Positions 1 through 9,972 of a stretch of 64,000 bases of DNA are shown piece after piece (the first letter of the stretch is position 1; each line of letters begins with the position of its first letter). Where the stretch lies: positions 24,258,074-24,322,073 of the forward strand of contig CM060106.1 of NCBI GenBank assembly GCA_030522415.1, in the 5' to 3' direction. The notes under the pieces are model-generated. The model was not told where the DNA came from and made no database searches. It saw only the letters and a list, made by a program, of their open reading frames with translations. The DNA is from Channallabes apus (Eukaryota; Chordata; Actinopteri; Siluriformes; Clariidae). The translations under genes were made by a program, and so were the position numbers.

Positions 1-1
1 A

Positions 2-1670
2 AGAAAACTAGAGTCACAGCTTCAACAGAGTGACTCTAGGAGCCTGTGGCAGGGACTGAGAACAATAACGGATTATAAAGCACCAACATCCGGTATGACG
101 AACGCGGACGCGACTCTGGCAGACGAGCTCAACACCTTCTATGCTCGCTTCGAGGCTGCAGCTAAAGACGCTAGCGATGCTAATGCTAACGGCGCTAATG
201 CTAACGGCGCTAATGCTAGCGGCGCTAACGGCTGCAGACAGGAAGACACTGCCAGCACCGGGAACGCGCTCATCATCTCCGAGCACGACGTGAGGAGAGC
301 CTTCAAGAGAGTGAACACCAGGAAAGCAGCAGGACCAGACGGCATCTCAGGTCGTATCCTCAGATCCTGCGCAGACCAGCTAGCACCTGTGTTCACTGAG
401 ATATTCAACATCTCCTTATCTCAGTCGGTGATCCCCACGTGCTTCAAAGAGTCCATCATTGTTCCTGTCCCGAAGAAACAACATCCTGCTTCCCTCAATG
501 ACTATCGCCCTGTAGCCCTCACCTCAGTAGTGATGAAGTGCTTTGAACGCCTTATCAGAGACTTCATCATTTCTTCACTACCCGACACACTGGACCCACT
601 ACAGTTTGCATACCGTCAGAACCACTCCACAGACGATGCAATCTCTCATCTCCTCCACACATCACTCACTCACCTGGACACTAAGAAAGGGAATTATGTT
701 AAAATGCTCTTCATCGACTACAGCTCTGCTTTTAATACCATAATTCCCTCCCTCACCACCAAGCTGGAGCACCTGGGACTCAGCTCATCTATATGTCAGT
801 GGATCTCCAATTTTCTGACTGGCAGACCACAGGCAGTAAGAATGGGCGGACATGTCTCAGCTACACTCACTCTCAGCACTGGAGCCCCCCCAGGGTTGTG
901 TTCTGAGCCCCCTCCTGTACTCTTTGTACACCCACGACTGCGTGGCCACTACCAACTCCACCTCCATCATCAAGTTTGCTGACGACACCGTCGTGGTCGG
1001 ACTGATCACCAACAATGATGAGTCGGACTACCTAGAGGAGATTGGAAATCTGGAGAACTGGTGCCAGAGGAACAATCTCCTCCTGAATGTCAGTAAGACA
1101 AAGGAGCTGATAGTGGACTTTAGTACAAAGCAGCAGAGGAACTACCAGACCCCCGTCATCAACAGGAGCCCAGTGGCGAGAGTGGACAGCTTCAGATACC
1201 TCTGTGTTCACATCACGCAGGACCTGTCATGGTCCTGTCACATCAACACCGTGGTGAAAAAAGCCCGGCAGCGTCTCTACCACCTCAGACGCTTGAGAGA
1301 CTTTAGACTGCCCTCCAAGGTGCTCAGGAACTTCTACTCCTGCACCATAGAGAGCATCCTGACGGGAAACATCACGACCTGGTTCGGGAACAGCACCATG
1401 CAGGACAGACGAGCTCTACAGAGGGTGGTGCGATCAGCCGAGCGCATCATCCGCACTGAGCTCCCTGACCTGCACTCGATCTACAGCAAGCGGTGCTGGA
1501 CTAAGGCCAGGAAGATCATGAAGGACCTCAGTCACCCCAGTAATGGACTGTTCTCTTTGTTGCGGTCTGGGAAGCGATTCCGCTCCCTAAAGGCCAACAC
1601 AGAGAGGCTGAGGAGGAGCTTCTTCCCGCAGGCGATAAGGTCTCTCAATCACACCTCCACACAGGACTAA
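2..1670 (+). pseudogene. L2-type LINE reverse transcriptase ORF, frameshifted, cut by window edge
   Basis: The frame is already open at the left edge, so the upstream endonuclease lies outside the window. After a repetitive Ala/Asn/Gly linker comes a reverse transcriptase: [45 protein letters not shown] and the catalytic FADDT, then a C-terminal domain ending at the stop at 1668-1670. Such proteins copy their own RNA at a nicked target. The frame breaks at the run of seven C at 885-891; six C would keep the QGCVLSP motif in frame, so one extra C splits the ORF into 2-982 and 852-1670. Otherwise it reads cleanly, so the copy is young or the extra C is an assembly error in a homopolymer. The motifs and the tail fit the L2/CR1 group of fish LINEs; the clade name is from memory. 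Confidence 0.85.
179..231 (+). repeat. 15-bp coding minisatellite in the LINE linker
   Basis: Three and a half copies of a 15-bp unit (gctaatgctaacggc, with one a-to-g variant) encode an Asn-Ala-Asn-Gly-Ala repeat just upstream of the reverse transcriptase. The unit is a multiple of three, so copy number can change without breaking the frame. Confidence 0.8.
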
Positions 1671-2062
1671 TAACATCTTTTTAAGCTCACAACACTGATT
1701 AGACAATCATGGACACATTCATACACACTTGCACTAAATGTTTATACATCTGGACAATTGCACGTCACTTTCATTAGTCACCTTTCATGCATATTTGCAC
1801 AACCACTGACACTTTAAATTCTATATACATATATACTCTATCTACCCTATATTTCTATATTTTGCAATATTTTATTATGCCCTTATTGTACAGTTAATTT
1901 TACTAGTTAAATTTGTTTCTTTAGTATTTCCTTTTTATTGATTATTTATTTTACGTACAAGCTTTTATTTTCTTTTTAAGGTCACTGGCGGTCGTGTAAG
2001 CATTTCACTGCATATTATACTGTGTATGACTGTGTATGTGACAAATAAAATTTGAATTTGAA
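1671..2062 (+). other. LINE 3' UTR with short tandem tail
   Basis: AT-rich sequence after the LINE stop ends with acaaataaaatttgaatttgaa, a short direct-repeat tail rather than poly(A). Such tails are typical of L2-type LINEs and mark the element's 3' end near 2062. Confidence 0.75.
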
Positions 2063-3220
2063 AACAGATAAAGGCAAAGAAGATCAACAATGTAGTGCAC
2101 TCCCACAATCTTTTGAAAACAAGTAATAAATAAAATATAAATATTAAATAAAATAATAAATAAATTAGTCCAAAATAAATTTGCTCACATATGTGCCTTA
2201 ACAAACTGAAAAATTCTAAACAACATTTTACAACATTCTACATTTCTACTGTTGCGGTGGCGAAGTCCTCTGCTTTTAATACTTCATTAGCCACTTCTGA
2301 ACGGAATTTTTCAAATAAAACAAGCAGAGCAACTCTCGTGAAATGTTGTCGAGATGGCAAAGTTGCCTATTGAGTACCCCGGGTATAGAGTGAGAGAGTT
2401 CGGGCTTCTGGAAGGGCGAAAGTGCGGATGCGCGCGCGTCAGAACGCAGGCCAAAATAACTTTTTTAAAAAAGTGAATAATCGTTTTTTTCTATTACACA
2501 ATTTTTGTGATCGTTGAGACCCGAAATAGGAATAGAAATTCAATTAATTGCACAGCCCTACTGTGTATTGTGGCGCCTTTTATTATATCCAGCTTTAACT
2601 TTTCAATCAATATGTGCTACTGTTAACCTTCTGTGGAATCAATTAAAAAAAATTTAAAAACTTGATCTTCACACACATTAATGAGCACTGAAAGCCCATG
2701 GCCATGTTGCTGGTTTAATGGTTGTCCTTCCTTGAACCACATTCTGTAGGCACTACATTTCACTGAACATTGACAACACCCCAAACCATCAGAATTTGGC
2801 CCTTCTCAAAGTCACTCAGATCACAATGCCTGCCCATTTTCTTTTTTTTAACTGCGCAAATTTTCAACCTAAAAAAAAAATTACTGTTTACCTGCTGCCT
2901 AAAATATATCCTAACCCTTACCATTTACTATTGTCATGAAAGAATGTTATTCACGTTTTCTATCAGGGCTTTCAGTGGTCAGTGGTTATAATGCTATGGC
3001 TGATCGATGCATGTACTGCTTTCCTTCAAAACAAATCGTTTAATTATTATTCCAGTCACCTGCCTATACCCAAATATGTACTACGTTTAAAAGAAATCAT
3101 AATTTTATCCTGCGTTCAGTTACAATTGTCTTTAAATAAATATTTCGGATGGATACCCGCTAAAATTAAATAATACATGCAAAAAATAATACATTATAAC
3201 GTTATATTACATTATAAAAT

Positions 3221-3260
3221 AACATACAAGCTTATATCTTAACATACAAGCTTATATCTT
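3221..3260. repeat. 20-bp perfect tandem duplication
   Basis: The unit aacatacaagcttatatctt occurs twice with no gap (3221-3240 and 3241-3260). Confidence 0.9.
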
Positions 3261-3768
3261 AACAAGTTATTTTGCAGGCCTACACTTAAAATGAGGACCG
3301 AAGGGAAAATAACAAGAAGTGGATTTAACCGGCTTATTTACAATATATACACGTAAATGTGATTTAAATTCGAATCGAACAAAATGCATGTTCAATAAAA
3401 CCAAACCACGAATGAACGCAAAACGGAGCGCTATATGGTTGTTGAAGGGAGGAGACCGTCTAAAGGGAGAAGCAAAAAATCATCGTTTGTCATGTAGCAG
3501 CGTTTTCCCAGCTGTGGGCACTGCACGTCGTCGTTAGGAAAAACGATGTTCTTATTTGACATGAAATATTAAATTAACTTACCTACACATTGAATACGAT
3601 TATGCCGCCACGAGTCAAGTTCTTGCCGAAAACCATGTCTTTTTATTGTACATTGTTGACGTTTACACAGACTCGCCATTTTTCATCGGCCCCATCCCGC
3701 GGGCTCGTGCGTTCTGCTGTGTACTTTCCAAAGGCTACGTCATCAGTATCTGCATGTACAGGAGGATT

Positions 3769-3791
3769 GTGTGTGTGTGTGTGTGTGTGTG
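3769..3791. repeat. (GT)n microsatellite
   Basis: About eleven uninterrupted GT units. Confidence 0.9.
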
Positions 3792-4409
3792 ACGTGAACG
3801 CCTATGAGAGCGTCGTTTTTTTAATCAAATTAGTCCGAATCCCATCCTGAATTAAAGAAGGAAATGCATCAACTTAATTCACAAACCATCACTGATTTAA
3901 ATTCTGCATGGCGGGATTTTTATACGTAATACGGCCTTACAATAAGCGTGGAGAGACTGAATATCGCCAGAACGGACAAACCATGGTCATTAAATTAATG
4001 AGTAGTGTGTAGCCCACATCAGGGAAATAATTGTACTGTTAATTATTTATTTATTCAGACAGCAAGACTTTTGCTACATAGTACTACATAATTTTTTCTA
4101 TTATCTTGTAATTACAGTACTTATATAGTTTATAGCTAACCATTCAATCAGAAGACGTATCAAGGTAGTTTGTCAGGCGGCAGGCTAGCATTTATTCTAT
4201 CATATGGAACGTTTAGGGACCATGTCAGTTTAAACATTTGTTTCTTCCAATGAAGATACTACTTTTTAAAAATCCATGCCGAACTTGCATTTCGTCCCGA
4301 ATCTCAATTTCATCATTATTAGGCATGCACTAACCATACGGATTGATTATTGGTTTGGATGAGGGGTGGAGCTAAAACTGTACTGTATATGCTCTTCCTT
4401 GGTCAAAAT

Positions 4410-4771
4410 CAGGGGTGTCAAACTCATTTTAGGGTGAGTGTGACCATGTGCGGGCCGTTTGTTTTTTGTTTTAAAAAAAACAAAAAACTAATTTGGCCCG
4501 CACATGGTCACATTTCTTCTCATCCGTAAGTTTGCGACGCTGTCAATCATAGTGCATCAAATTACAACAAATACACTATATTCTGTAAAACTGCATTTAA
4601 CAAGTCCTCAGAAACTGTTCATTAACACTCTTTTAGACTTTATTTAATACTACTACTAATAATAATGATAATAAAAAAGATTTGATATTTAATATTATTG
4701 TTCAAATCATCCCGTACTGGACGCCTTAGTGGGCCGTATTCGGCCCGCGGGCCGTATGTTTGACACCCCTG
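4410..4771. mobile_element. Non-autonomous hAT transposon (MITE), 362 bp
   Basis: It starts CAGGGGTGTCAAACTCAT and ends with the inverted form ...TTTGACACCCCTG, the terminal type of hAT (Charlie-like) elements. The flanks gtcaaaat (4402-4409) and gtcaaagt (4772-4779) are an 8-bp target duplication with one mismatch, as expected for hAT. There is no ORF. Near the left end a palindrome at about 4436-4511 carries two inverted copies of tggcccgcacatggtcaca-like sequence around an A/T-rich loop. Being non-coding, it must have been moved by an autonomous hAT transposase. Confidence 0.85.
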
Positions 4772-5585
4772 GTCAAAGTGAACAATCTCTTCTTCTTCTG
4801 CATCCCGCTAGTCAAAATATGAGTCTATCAGCCATAGCCAAAAGTTTTGAAAATGAAACAAGTATTAATATTTTTAGATCTTTTTGTCAGACGTTACTAT
4901 GATATACCGAAGGATAATTACAAGCATTTCATTTATGTCAAATGATTTTATTGACAACTAGTGTTAGTAGTATTTCTACAAAATAAAATAATTGTATTTG
5001 TATTTTCTACAAAAATAATTTGTAGAAATAGTTAAAAGGTTAAAGCTAGAAATAAGCTGATCAGCTTTGATGTAATCAATTATTATTTCAGGTTGAAGCC
5101 CAGGTACATGCCTGCCTGTCTTTTTGCTCGGAGAATTTAATGTTTTGGTGCTCAGATATTAGGTTATTAATTTTTCGGTTATTTTGATTACAAATTCACT
5201 TTAAACTATATAACAGCGGTACCATCGTAATTATTCTCCCTTCGAAGTGCCCTACGGAAGCATTATTTATGCCGGTTGGAACAAAAGAAAGAAGAAAGGT
5301 GAGTTTTTAACTGAGTATCTTTAAACAGACCCAAAGAGAAATGTCTCATAACAACATTTGTGGTAGTATGTTAGAGGTTTTCACTTATAATGAATGTTAT
5401 CTGTACTGTTCACGTATTCAACATATACAGTGCACAAAGTGTTAAGCACTAAGAAATTGTAAAATTTATACACTACCATAGTGTAAGCCTATTTAAAATA
5501 TTACTCAATATATGTAAGCCTATTTAAAATATTACTCAATATATATTCAATGAATGTACCCAAATAAATCAACAAACTGGGGTTT
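4772..5585. other. Unrecognised sequence
   Basis: Nothing supportable as a gene. The end holds a 31-bp perfect tandem duplication (5483-5513 and 5514-5544). Confidence 0.5.
5483..5544. repeat. 31-bp perfect tandem duplication
   Basis: Two adjacent identical 31-bp units beginning gtaagcctatttaaaatatt. Confidence 0.9.
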
Positions 5586-5659
5586 GGGCACTGGCTGGGA
5601 ATCGATCCCGGGCCATCCGCACGGTAGGCGGAACAGCTACCACTGAGCCACCAGTGCCC
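5586..5659 (-). repeat. tRNA-Gly-like SINE head (tRNA pseudogene)
   Basis: Read on the minus strand, 74 nt fold as a tRNA: a 7-bp acceptor stem (GGGCACT with AGTGCCC), an A box TGGCTCAGTGGTAG, an anticodon stem TCCGC/GCGGA around a 7-nt loop that would place ACC as anticodon, and a B box GGGATCGATTCCC. The layout resembles tRNA-Gly. Related copies at 19135-19266 and 55387-55566 carry more of a non-tRNA body, so this is best read as the head of a tRNA-derived SINE. Glycine-ACC tRNAs are rare in eukaryotes, which also argues against a functional tRNA. Confidence 0.7.
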
Positions 5660-5701
5660 TTCTGAGAAGTAGGATATGGACTATTCATAGGTTTATTTAA
5701 T

Positions 5702-5727
5702 AATATATATATATATATATATATATA
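5702..5727. repeat. (TA)n microsatellite
   Basis: Thirteen TA units. Confidence 0.9.
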
Positions 5728-5944
5728 GTTTGTAAAATTATTTAAAGTACATGTGCAGGGGGGGAAACCATTTAGGCAAATAAACAAAATATTTATTAAC
5801 ACAAGTTCATTCGAGATTCATTTAAACAAAAAAAAAAAATACAGGATCCAAACTGTAAAAAAAAAAAAAAAAAAAAGCTAACAAACATATTCTGAATTAA
5901 CATTTGTCTGACTTCTGCTCCTGCAGGATGCATTCTGCCTTGAT

Positions 5945-6226
5945 GTGTGTTCGAAGGAATTAATCATCATTATCATCATCATCCTCATCAGAAGTGTAAT
6001 CTTCCTCATCCTCAGCAGCACCAGAAAGACGCCCCTCTTCCTCATCACAAAGCAGGACATTTTCCTTGACTGCAATGTTGTGGAGAATTGCAGTAACTAC
6101 AATTACATAACAGCTTTTGGAGGGGTTCAGTTTCAGGCCACCACTGGACTTGCTTGTTTGGTCACACTTGCAAAGTCCCTCCACTTGTTTCTGATACCCA
6201 TTCCCAGAAACATTAATTTTTTTCAA
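5945..6226 (-). pseudogene. PIF/Harbinger transposase, C-terminal fragment
   Basis: An 88-residue minus-strand frame holds SSGGLKLNPSKSCYVIVVTA followed by ILHNIAVKEN, the C-terminal end of the HARBI1-like nuclease domain, then an acidic tail of Glu and Asp runs. The DDE aspartates lie further upstream in full-length proteins and are absent here. The upstream side runs into an unrelated LINE-type tail at about 6221. It is a dead fragment; the family assignment rests on the LHNIA block. Confidence 0.65.
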
Positions 6227-6300
6227 GATTCAATTCAAGATTCAAAGAACTTTATTAATCCCAAAGGGAAATTGCTTATGCTCGGTTATAGGTGCTCACA
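6221..6300 (-). mobile_element. 3' end of a fish LINE
   Basis: On the minus strand the sequence reads towards ...CCCTTTGGGATTAATAAAGTTC and ends in direct repeats of TTGAATC. This matches the 3' tail style of Rex1/L2-type fish LINEs. It abuts the Harbinger fragment and carries no coding sequence. Confidence 0.5.
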
Positions 6301-6983
6301 GTTGTTAACTAAGGAAGGTAATAAAGGTAATAAATTAAAAAAAAATAAAAAAAAAGTTCCTAAAACATTAAGTACCAACAAAATATGACTCAAGATGACT
6401 TGTAAGTATTGCACAGTAATCAAGTAATTTGTGCGATTTCATTCCAATTTCTTTTTGTCCGAATTTGTAACTGCAAGCTCTTTTTTTTATTTTAGTAAAT
6501 TGTGGTTTTCATGTCATTTTTTCACGTCAACTCTCATTAAACCATGGCTGTATGTAAAGGGACTTATATAGGAAATAATATTGAGCAAAATAGGTAACAG
6601 GTGTTCACAACACAATCCCAGCATTTTCAAAACCCATCATTTCTTTTTATTTTAATTGTACTGATGTATCAATACCAAATGAAAAATGAAAAATGTTGCG
6701 TTTGTGACATTATTACACCACTTCTACGTTACGTCACTGCGAAAGCGCATTGAATGCGAGCCGAAGAGAGAGAGAAAAAAATAAACACACTATACAGTAG
6801 GGGGCGATATGTGCCTATGGCACTACTCCGCCATTGTATCGAAGAAGAAGATGAACGACTGTTTAAACCAACATAGTTCTAACCATGGAAGTGCAACACA
6901 GGTACTATGGTTTTGGGAAACACTTGTGACTAGTTAGTTAGTTTCTTCAACGTTGCATCGTACTATGGTGGTTAAGCAAAGAG
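6301..6983. other. Unrecognised sequence
   Basis: No gene seen. A stretch at about 6795-6850 (agggggcgatatg ... gaagaagaagatg) looks like a common dispersed fish repeat, but I cannot place its family. Confidence 0.45.
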
Positions 6984-7253
6984 CTACATAGTTCTACGGG
7001 AAACGCACCCCAGATCATCAGTTTTCCTCAACGTTTTAATATAAGTGCATAACACTCTCAGTTCAGATATTTTACATGCCTTAACCTCAGACTGTTGTGG
7101 ATATATTTGGTATGTTTCTAACGCCCAGTGTTTTATCTCATAGTGGCGCTTTACATTCATTATTGCTTTAATTAGCACCACGATTTCAGAACATATGAGA
7201 CAAACTGTTTTTAACTTTCCACAGGAAAAATAAACATACAATGATCTGTCCAT
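6984..7253 (-). pseudogene. hAT transposase N-terminal zinc-finger scrap
   Basis: The minus-strand frame carries VCLICSEIVVLIKA followed by NVKRHYEIKH, the C2H2-like pattern at the start of ZBED/GTF2IRD2-type hAT transposases. It continues with a short Gln/Ser-rich stretch ending QQSEVKACKISELR and then stops. No catalytic or dimerisation region follows within reach. It is a remnant of a second hAT copy related to the one at 19528-28500. Confidence 0.45.
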
Positions 7254-7799
7254 ACATCTTTGAAGATTCAGTTTTCAGAAGTTACATACCTTTTTTTTTT
7301 GGAGTACACCATGTTGTGTCACACGTTAGTCCATGTTTGGTGAGGATTTGGGCACTTTGTATGGGGCATTGCAGTTGTTTCTGTGTGCATATGTGATGCA
7401 TATAGCCACATGCCCACTTTGAGGGCAAAAGTGCTGTATTTGTCCAAAAAAAGAGATGGCTGCTATGAGGTAATCTGGCACAAAACTGCTTATAACATCC
7501 CTCAACATTTCAATTGATTGTAATTTATGGTACTTTTAACTTCAGGCATATACAGAAGGACTGGCAAAGTTTCCTTAAATTCTGTACACCAGTTTTGCGT
7601 GATGCTGTGACAAAATCAGACATACAGACAGAAATTTTTCTGAGACTGGTTTCGGGTCCTCCAGTATATGAAACGTAAAGAGATCATTAAAAGAGTGAGT
7701 TCTAACCAATATACAGACAAAACATTTATTTTATTTATATAGATTACATTAAGTTTTATGTAAATAGTTAATATTTGCAGTGTTGACCCTTCTTTCCTG

Positions 7800-7945
7800 T
7801 GCAATTTATGCTGACATGCTGTCAATCAACTTCTGGGCCACATCCTGACTGACAGCAGCCCATTCTTGCACAAACAATGCTTGGAGTTTGTCAGAATTTG
7901 TGGGGTTTTGGTTTTCCACCCACCTCTACAAGATTGAGAGAAATT
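7800..7945 (-). pseudogene. Tc1/mariner transposase C-terminal scrap
   Basis: The minus-strand translation, pieced across stops, gives GKPKP, then QEWAAVSQDVAQKLIDSMSA, the tail found after the catalytic Glu in some Tc1/mariner-like transposases. Only about 50 codons remain and they are interrupted. The flanks 7326-7800 and 7946-8141 show nothing else recognisable. Confidence 0.4.
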
Positions 7946-8141
7946 CTTCTGACAGTGGTGACTTATTATGTGAGTGTTGACAAATACAGTAGGTTTTATT
8001 TCACTACTTAAAATGCTTCTAACATTTCCTTCAGCAAAAGATTAGTTTTTGTTCATTTCCTGTTAAAATAAATTTTTTGTTTTGTTTAAAGCATGATTTA
8101 TTGCTTTAAAGGCATATATAAATATATACACACTCATTTAT

Positions 8142-8290
8142 ACATGTCTCTGGACTGTGGGAGAAAACCTGAGTACCCAGAGGAAACCCACCAAGCAAAG
8201 GGAGAAAATGCAAACTACATGCAAGCAGACCCGAGAGAGGCATCGAATATGGACCCTAGAGGTGCAAGTGCTAAGCACTAAGCCTCCACA
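8142..8290 (-). mobile_element. Degenerate tRNA-derived SINE, partial
   Basis: It matches the middle of the SINE seen complete at 19844-20196 and 47611-47987 (ctggactgtgggagaaaacc, gaggaaacccacc, aaatgcaaact), in minus orientation. Many substitutions make it the oldest copy in the window; the 3' tail is missing. Confidence 0.65.
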
Positions 8291-8498
8291 CTGAAGCCTC
8301 CATGCCACCTAAATCACAATTCAGTGGTTTTAAAAATATGGAAGGTGGATTTGGAAAAAGTTCGATGTTAAAACTCGTTCACATTAAACATGTTTTGAAT
8401 ATAAAAATGTATTATTTATTTATTAAGTGTTAAAAGCTGCATAAATGTGTACAATAAAATGTAATAGTTTTGTATCTATAAAACCTATTATATATATA

Positions 8499-9250
8499 CT
8501 CAGCAAAAAAGAAACGCCCCTTTTTCAGGACTGTGTATTTCAACAATAATGTTGTAAAAATCCAAATAACTTTACAGATCTTCATTGTAAAGGGTTTAAA
8601 CAATGTTTTCCATGCATGTTCAATTAACCATAATCAATTAATTAACATGCACCTGTGGAATGGTCGTTAAGACCTTAACAGCTTACAGAAAGTAGGCATT
8701 TAAGGTCACAGTTGTAAAAACGCAGGACACTAAAGAGACTTGTCTACCGACTGTGATAAACACCCAAAGAAAGATGAGTGAACGTGCATTAGGCATGCTG
8801 CAAGAGGCATGAGGACTGCTGATGTGGCTAGGGCAATAAATCGCCATGTCCGTACTGTGAGACGCCTAAGACAGCGCTACAGGGAGACAGGAAGCACAGA
8901 TCCTGGCAGTGGAAGACCACGTGTAACACCTGCACAGGATGGGTACATCTGAATATCACACCTGCGTGACAGGTACAGGATGGCCACAACAACTGCCCGA
9001 GTCACACCAGGAACACACAATCCCTCCATCTCACAGCAAGAACTGACAAATCTGGTCAGTTATCAGTGGCTGCTGCTCTAAGACTACATTCATTCATTCA
9101 TTCATTCATTTTCTATACCGCTTAATCCTGTGTTCAGGGTCGCGGGGGACCTGGAGCCTATCCCAGGAGACTTCGGGCACTAGGCGGGGTACACCCTGGA
9201 CAGGGTGCCAATCCATCGCAGGGCATCTAAGACTACAAGGGAAGCTCATC
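8499..9250 (+). mobile_element. Internally deleted Tc1-like transposon
   Basis: The left end CTCAGCAAAAAAGAAACG follows a TA. The body is homologous, in opposite orientation, to 32670-33494. The N-terminal transposase region can be read in pieces (RTVRRLRQRYRETGS, SGRPRVTPAQDGYI), after which the sequence jumps straight to aactgacaaatctggtc, where the DDE core should be. Neither copy can encode a working enzyme, so mobility would depend on a full-length relative. A SINE is inserted at 9089-9225, with the target duplication tctaagactaca at 9077-9088 and 9226-9237. The right end was not identified. Confidence 0.65.
9089..9225 (-). mobile_element. 5'-truncated SINE with 12-bp target duplication
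   Basis: The 3' half of the same SINE as at 47611 lies in minus orientation, with its ATTC-repeat tail on the left. The 12-bp direct repeats tctaagactaca flank it (9077-9088, 9226-9237). The perfect duplication shows a fairly recent insertion. Confidence 0.85.
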
Positions 9251-9972
9251 TTCCCCTACTATGTCAGAAAATAAATGCTCATATATGCACTGTCGTATTT
9301 ATATTGGTTTTAATAACAGCGCACTAGAACGCGTTCAACTTCATGACTAGCTCGTTCAGAATCAGGTATTTACTGTGGATTGTTTGACGCGATTTTCTTG
9401 TCATACATTTCCGTGCAGCACAGCGCATTAAACCTTTCTGAAGCCCAGCTTCACTGGAGCTCTATTGGGAAGCACAGACTAGCTTTTTTCACTGCAGAAA
9501 AGCTGGACGGTAATTGGATAAATGCACCAAAATCGTTACTTCCACGGACGCTCAGCTTCTCTGTGGGTGAATGGAGCAGTGGGCGGGACAGGACGCTGGG
9601 CTGCTGCATGATGATTGGAGGAAAGTGTCGGCAGACTTTGGCTCCTCACCGTCTTTCAGTGAGGCAGGATTAAGTCAAGGTGTGTGTTTTTCGATAAATT
9701 GTTATATCTGCATCAGTGCAGTCCTTTCTCATAAATACAGTTTACAAAATGTGATGAGGGATTAATCATTAAATCTTCGCTGTGTTCACCCTCATCACAC
9801 CAGCTGTTTACTCTAGTGAACATGAAGCCCTTAATACATACTATACTCTATGAACCTCTAGTCTACTTTATAAAACAATCATGCTGTTACTGTTTTAATT
9901 GGAAAACCTAACTGTCTATGTAAAACATTGCACAGTGCATATGGCATTAACTACAATAGAGTTATGCACATA
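9238..9972. other. Unrecognised sequence
   Basis: The open frames at 9380-9765 overlap one another and show no known domain. The stretch 9420-9680 is less AT-rich than its surroundings and may be a dispersed repeat of unknown type. Confidence 0.4.

Larger units (their letters stand above)
2063..4409. other. Unrecognised AT-rich sequence with small repeat scraps
   Basis: No gene is supported here; the open frames are short and lack recognisable motifs. The stretch 2330-2560 ends with aattgcacagcccta, which looks like one terminus of an old hAT element, but no partner terminus was found. A 20-bp perfect tandem duplication lies at 3221-3260 and a GT tract at 3769-3791. Confidence 0.5.

Noticed and set aside
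178..231. CRISPR-like array
   Set aside because: Units are contiguous without spacers and lie inside a LINE coding region.
5586..5659. Functional tRNA gene
   Set aside because: Related copies with a SINE body occur twice more, the T stem has a mismatch, and the anticodon is unlikely.
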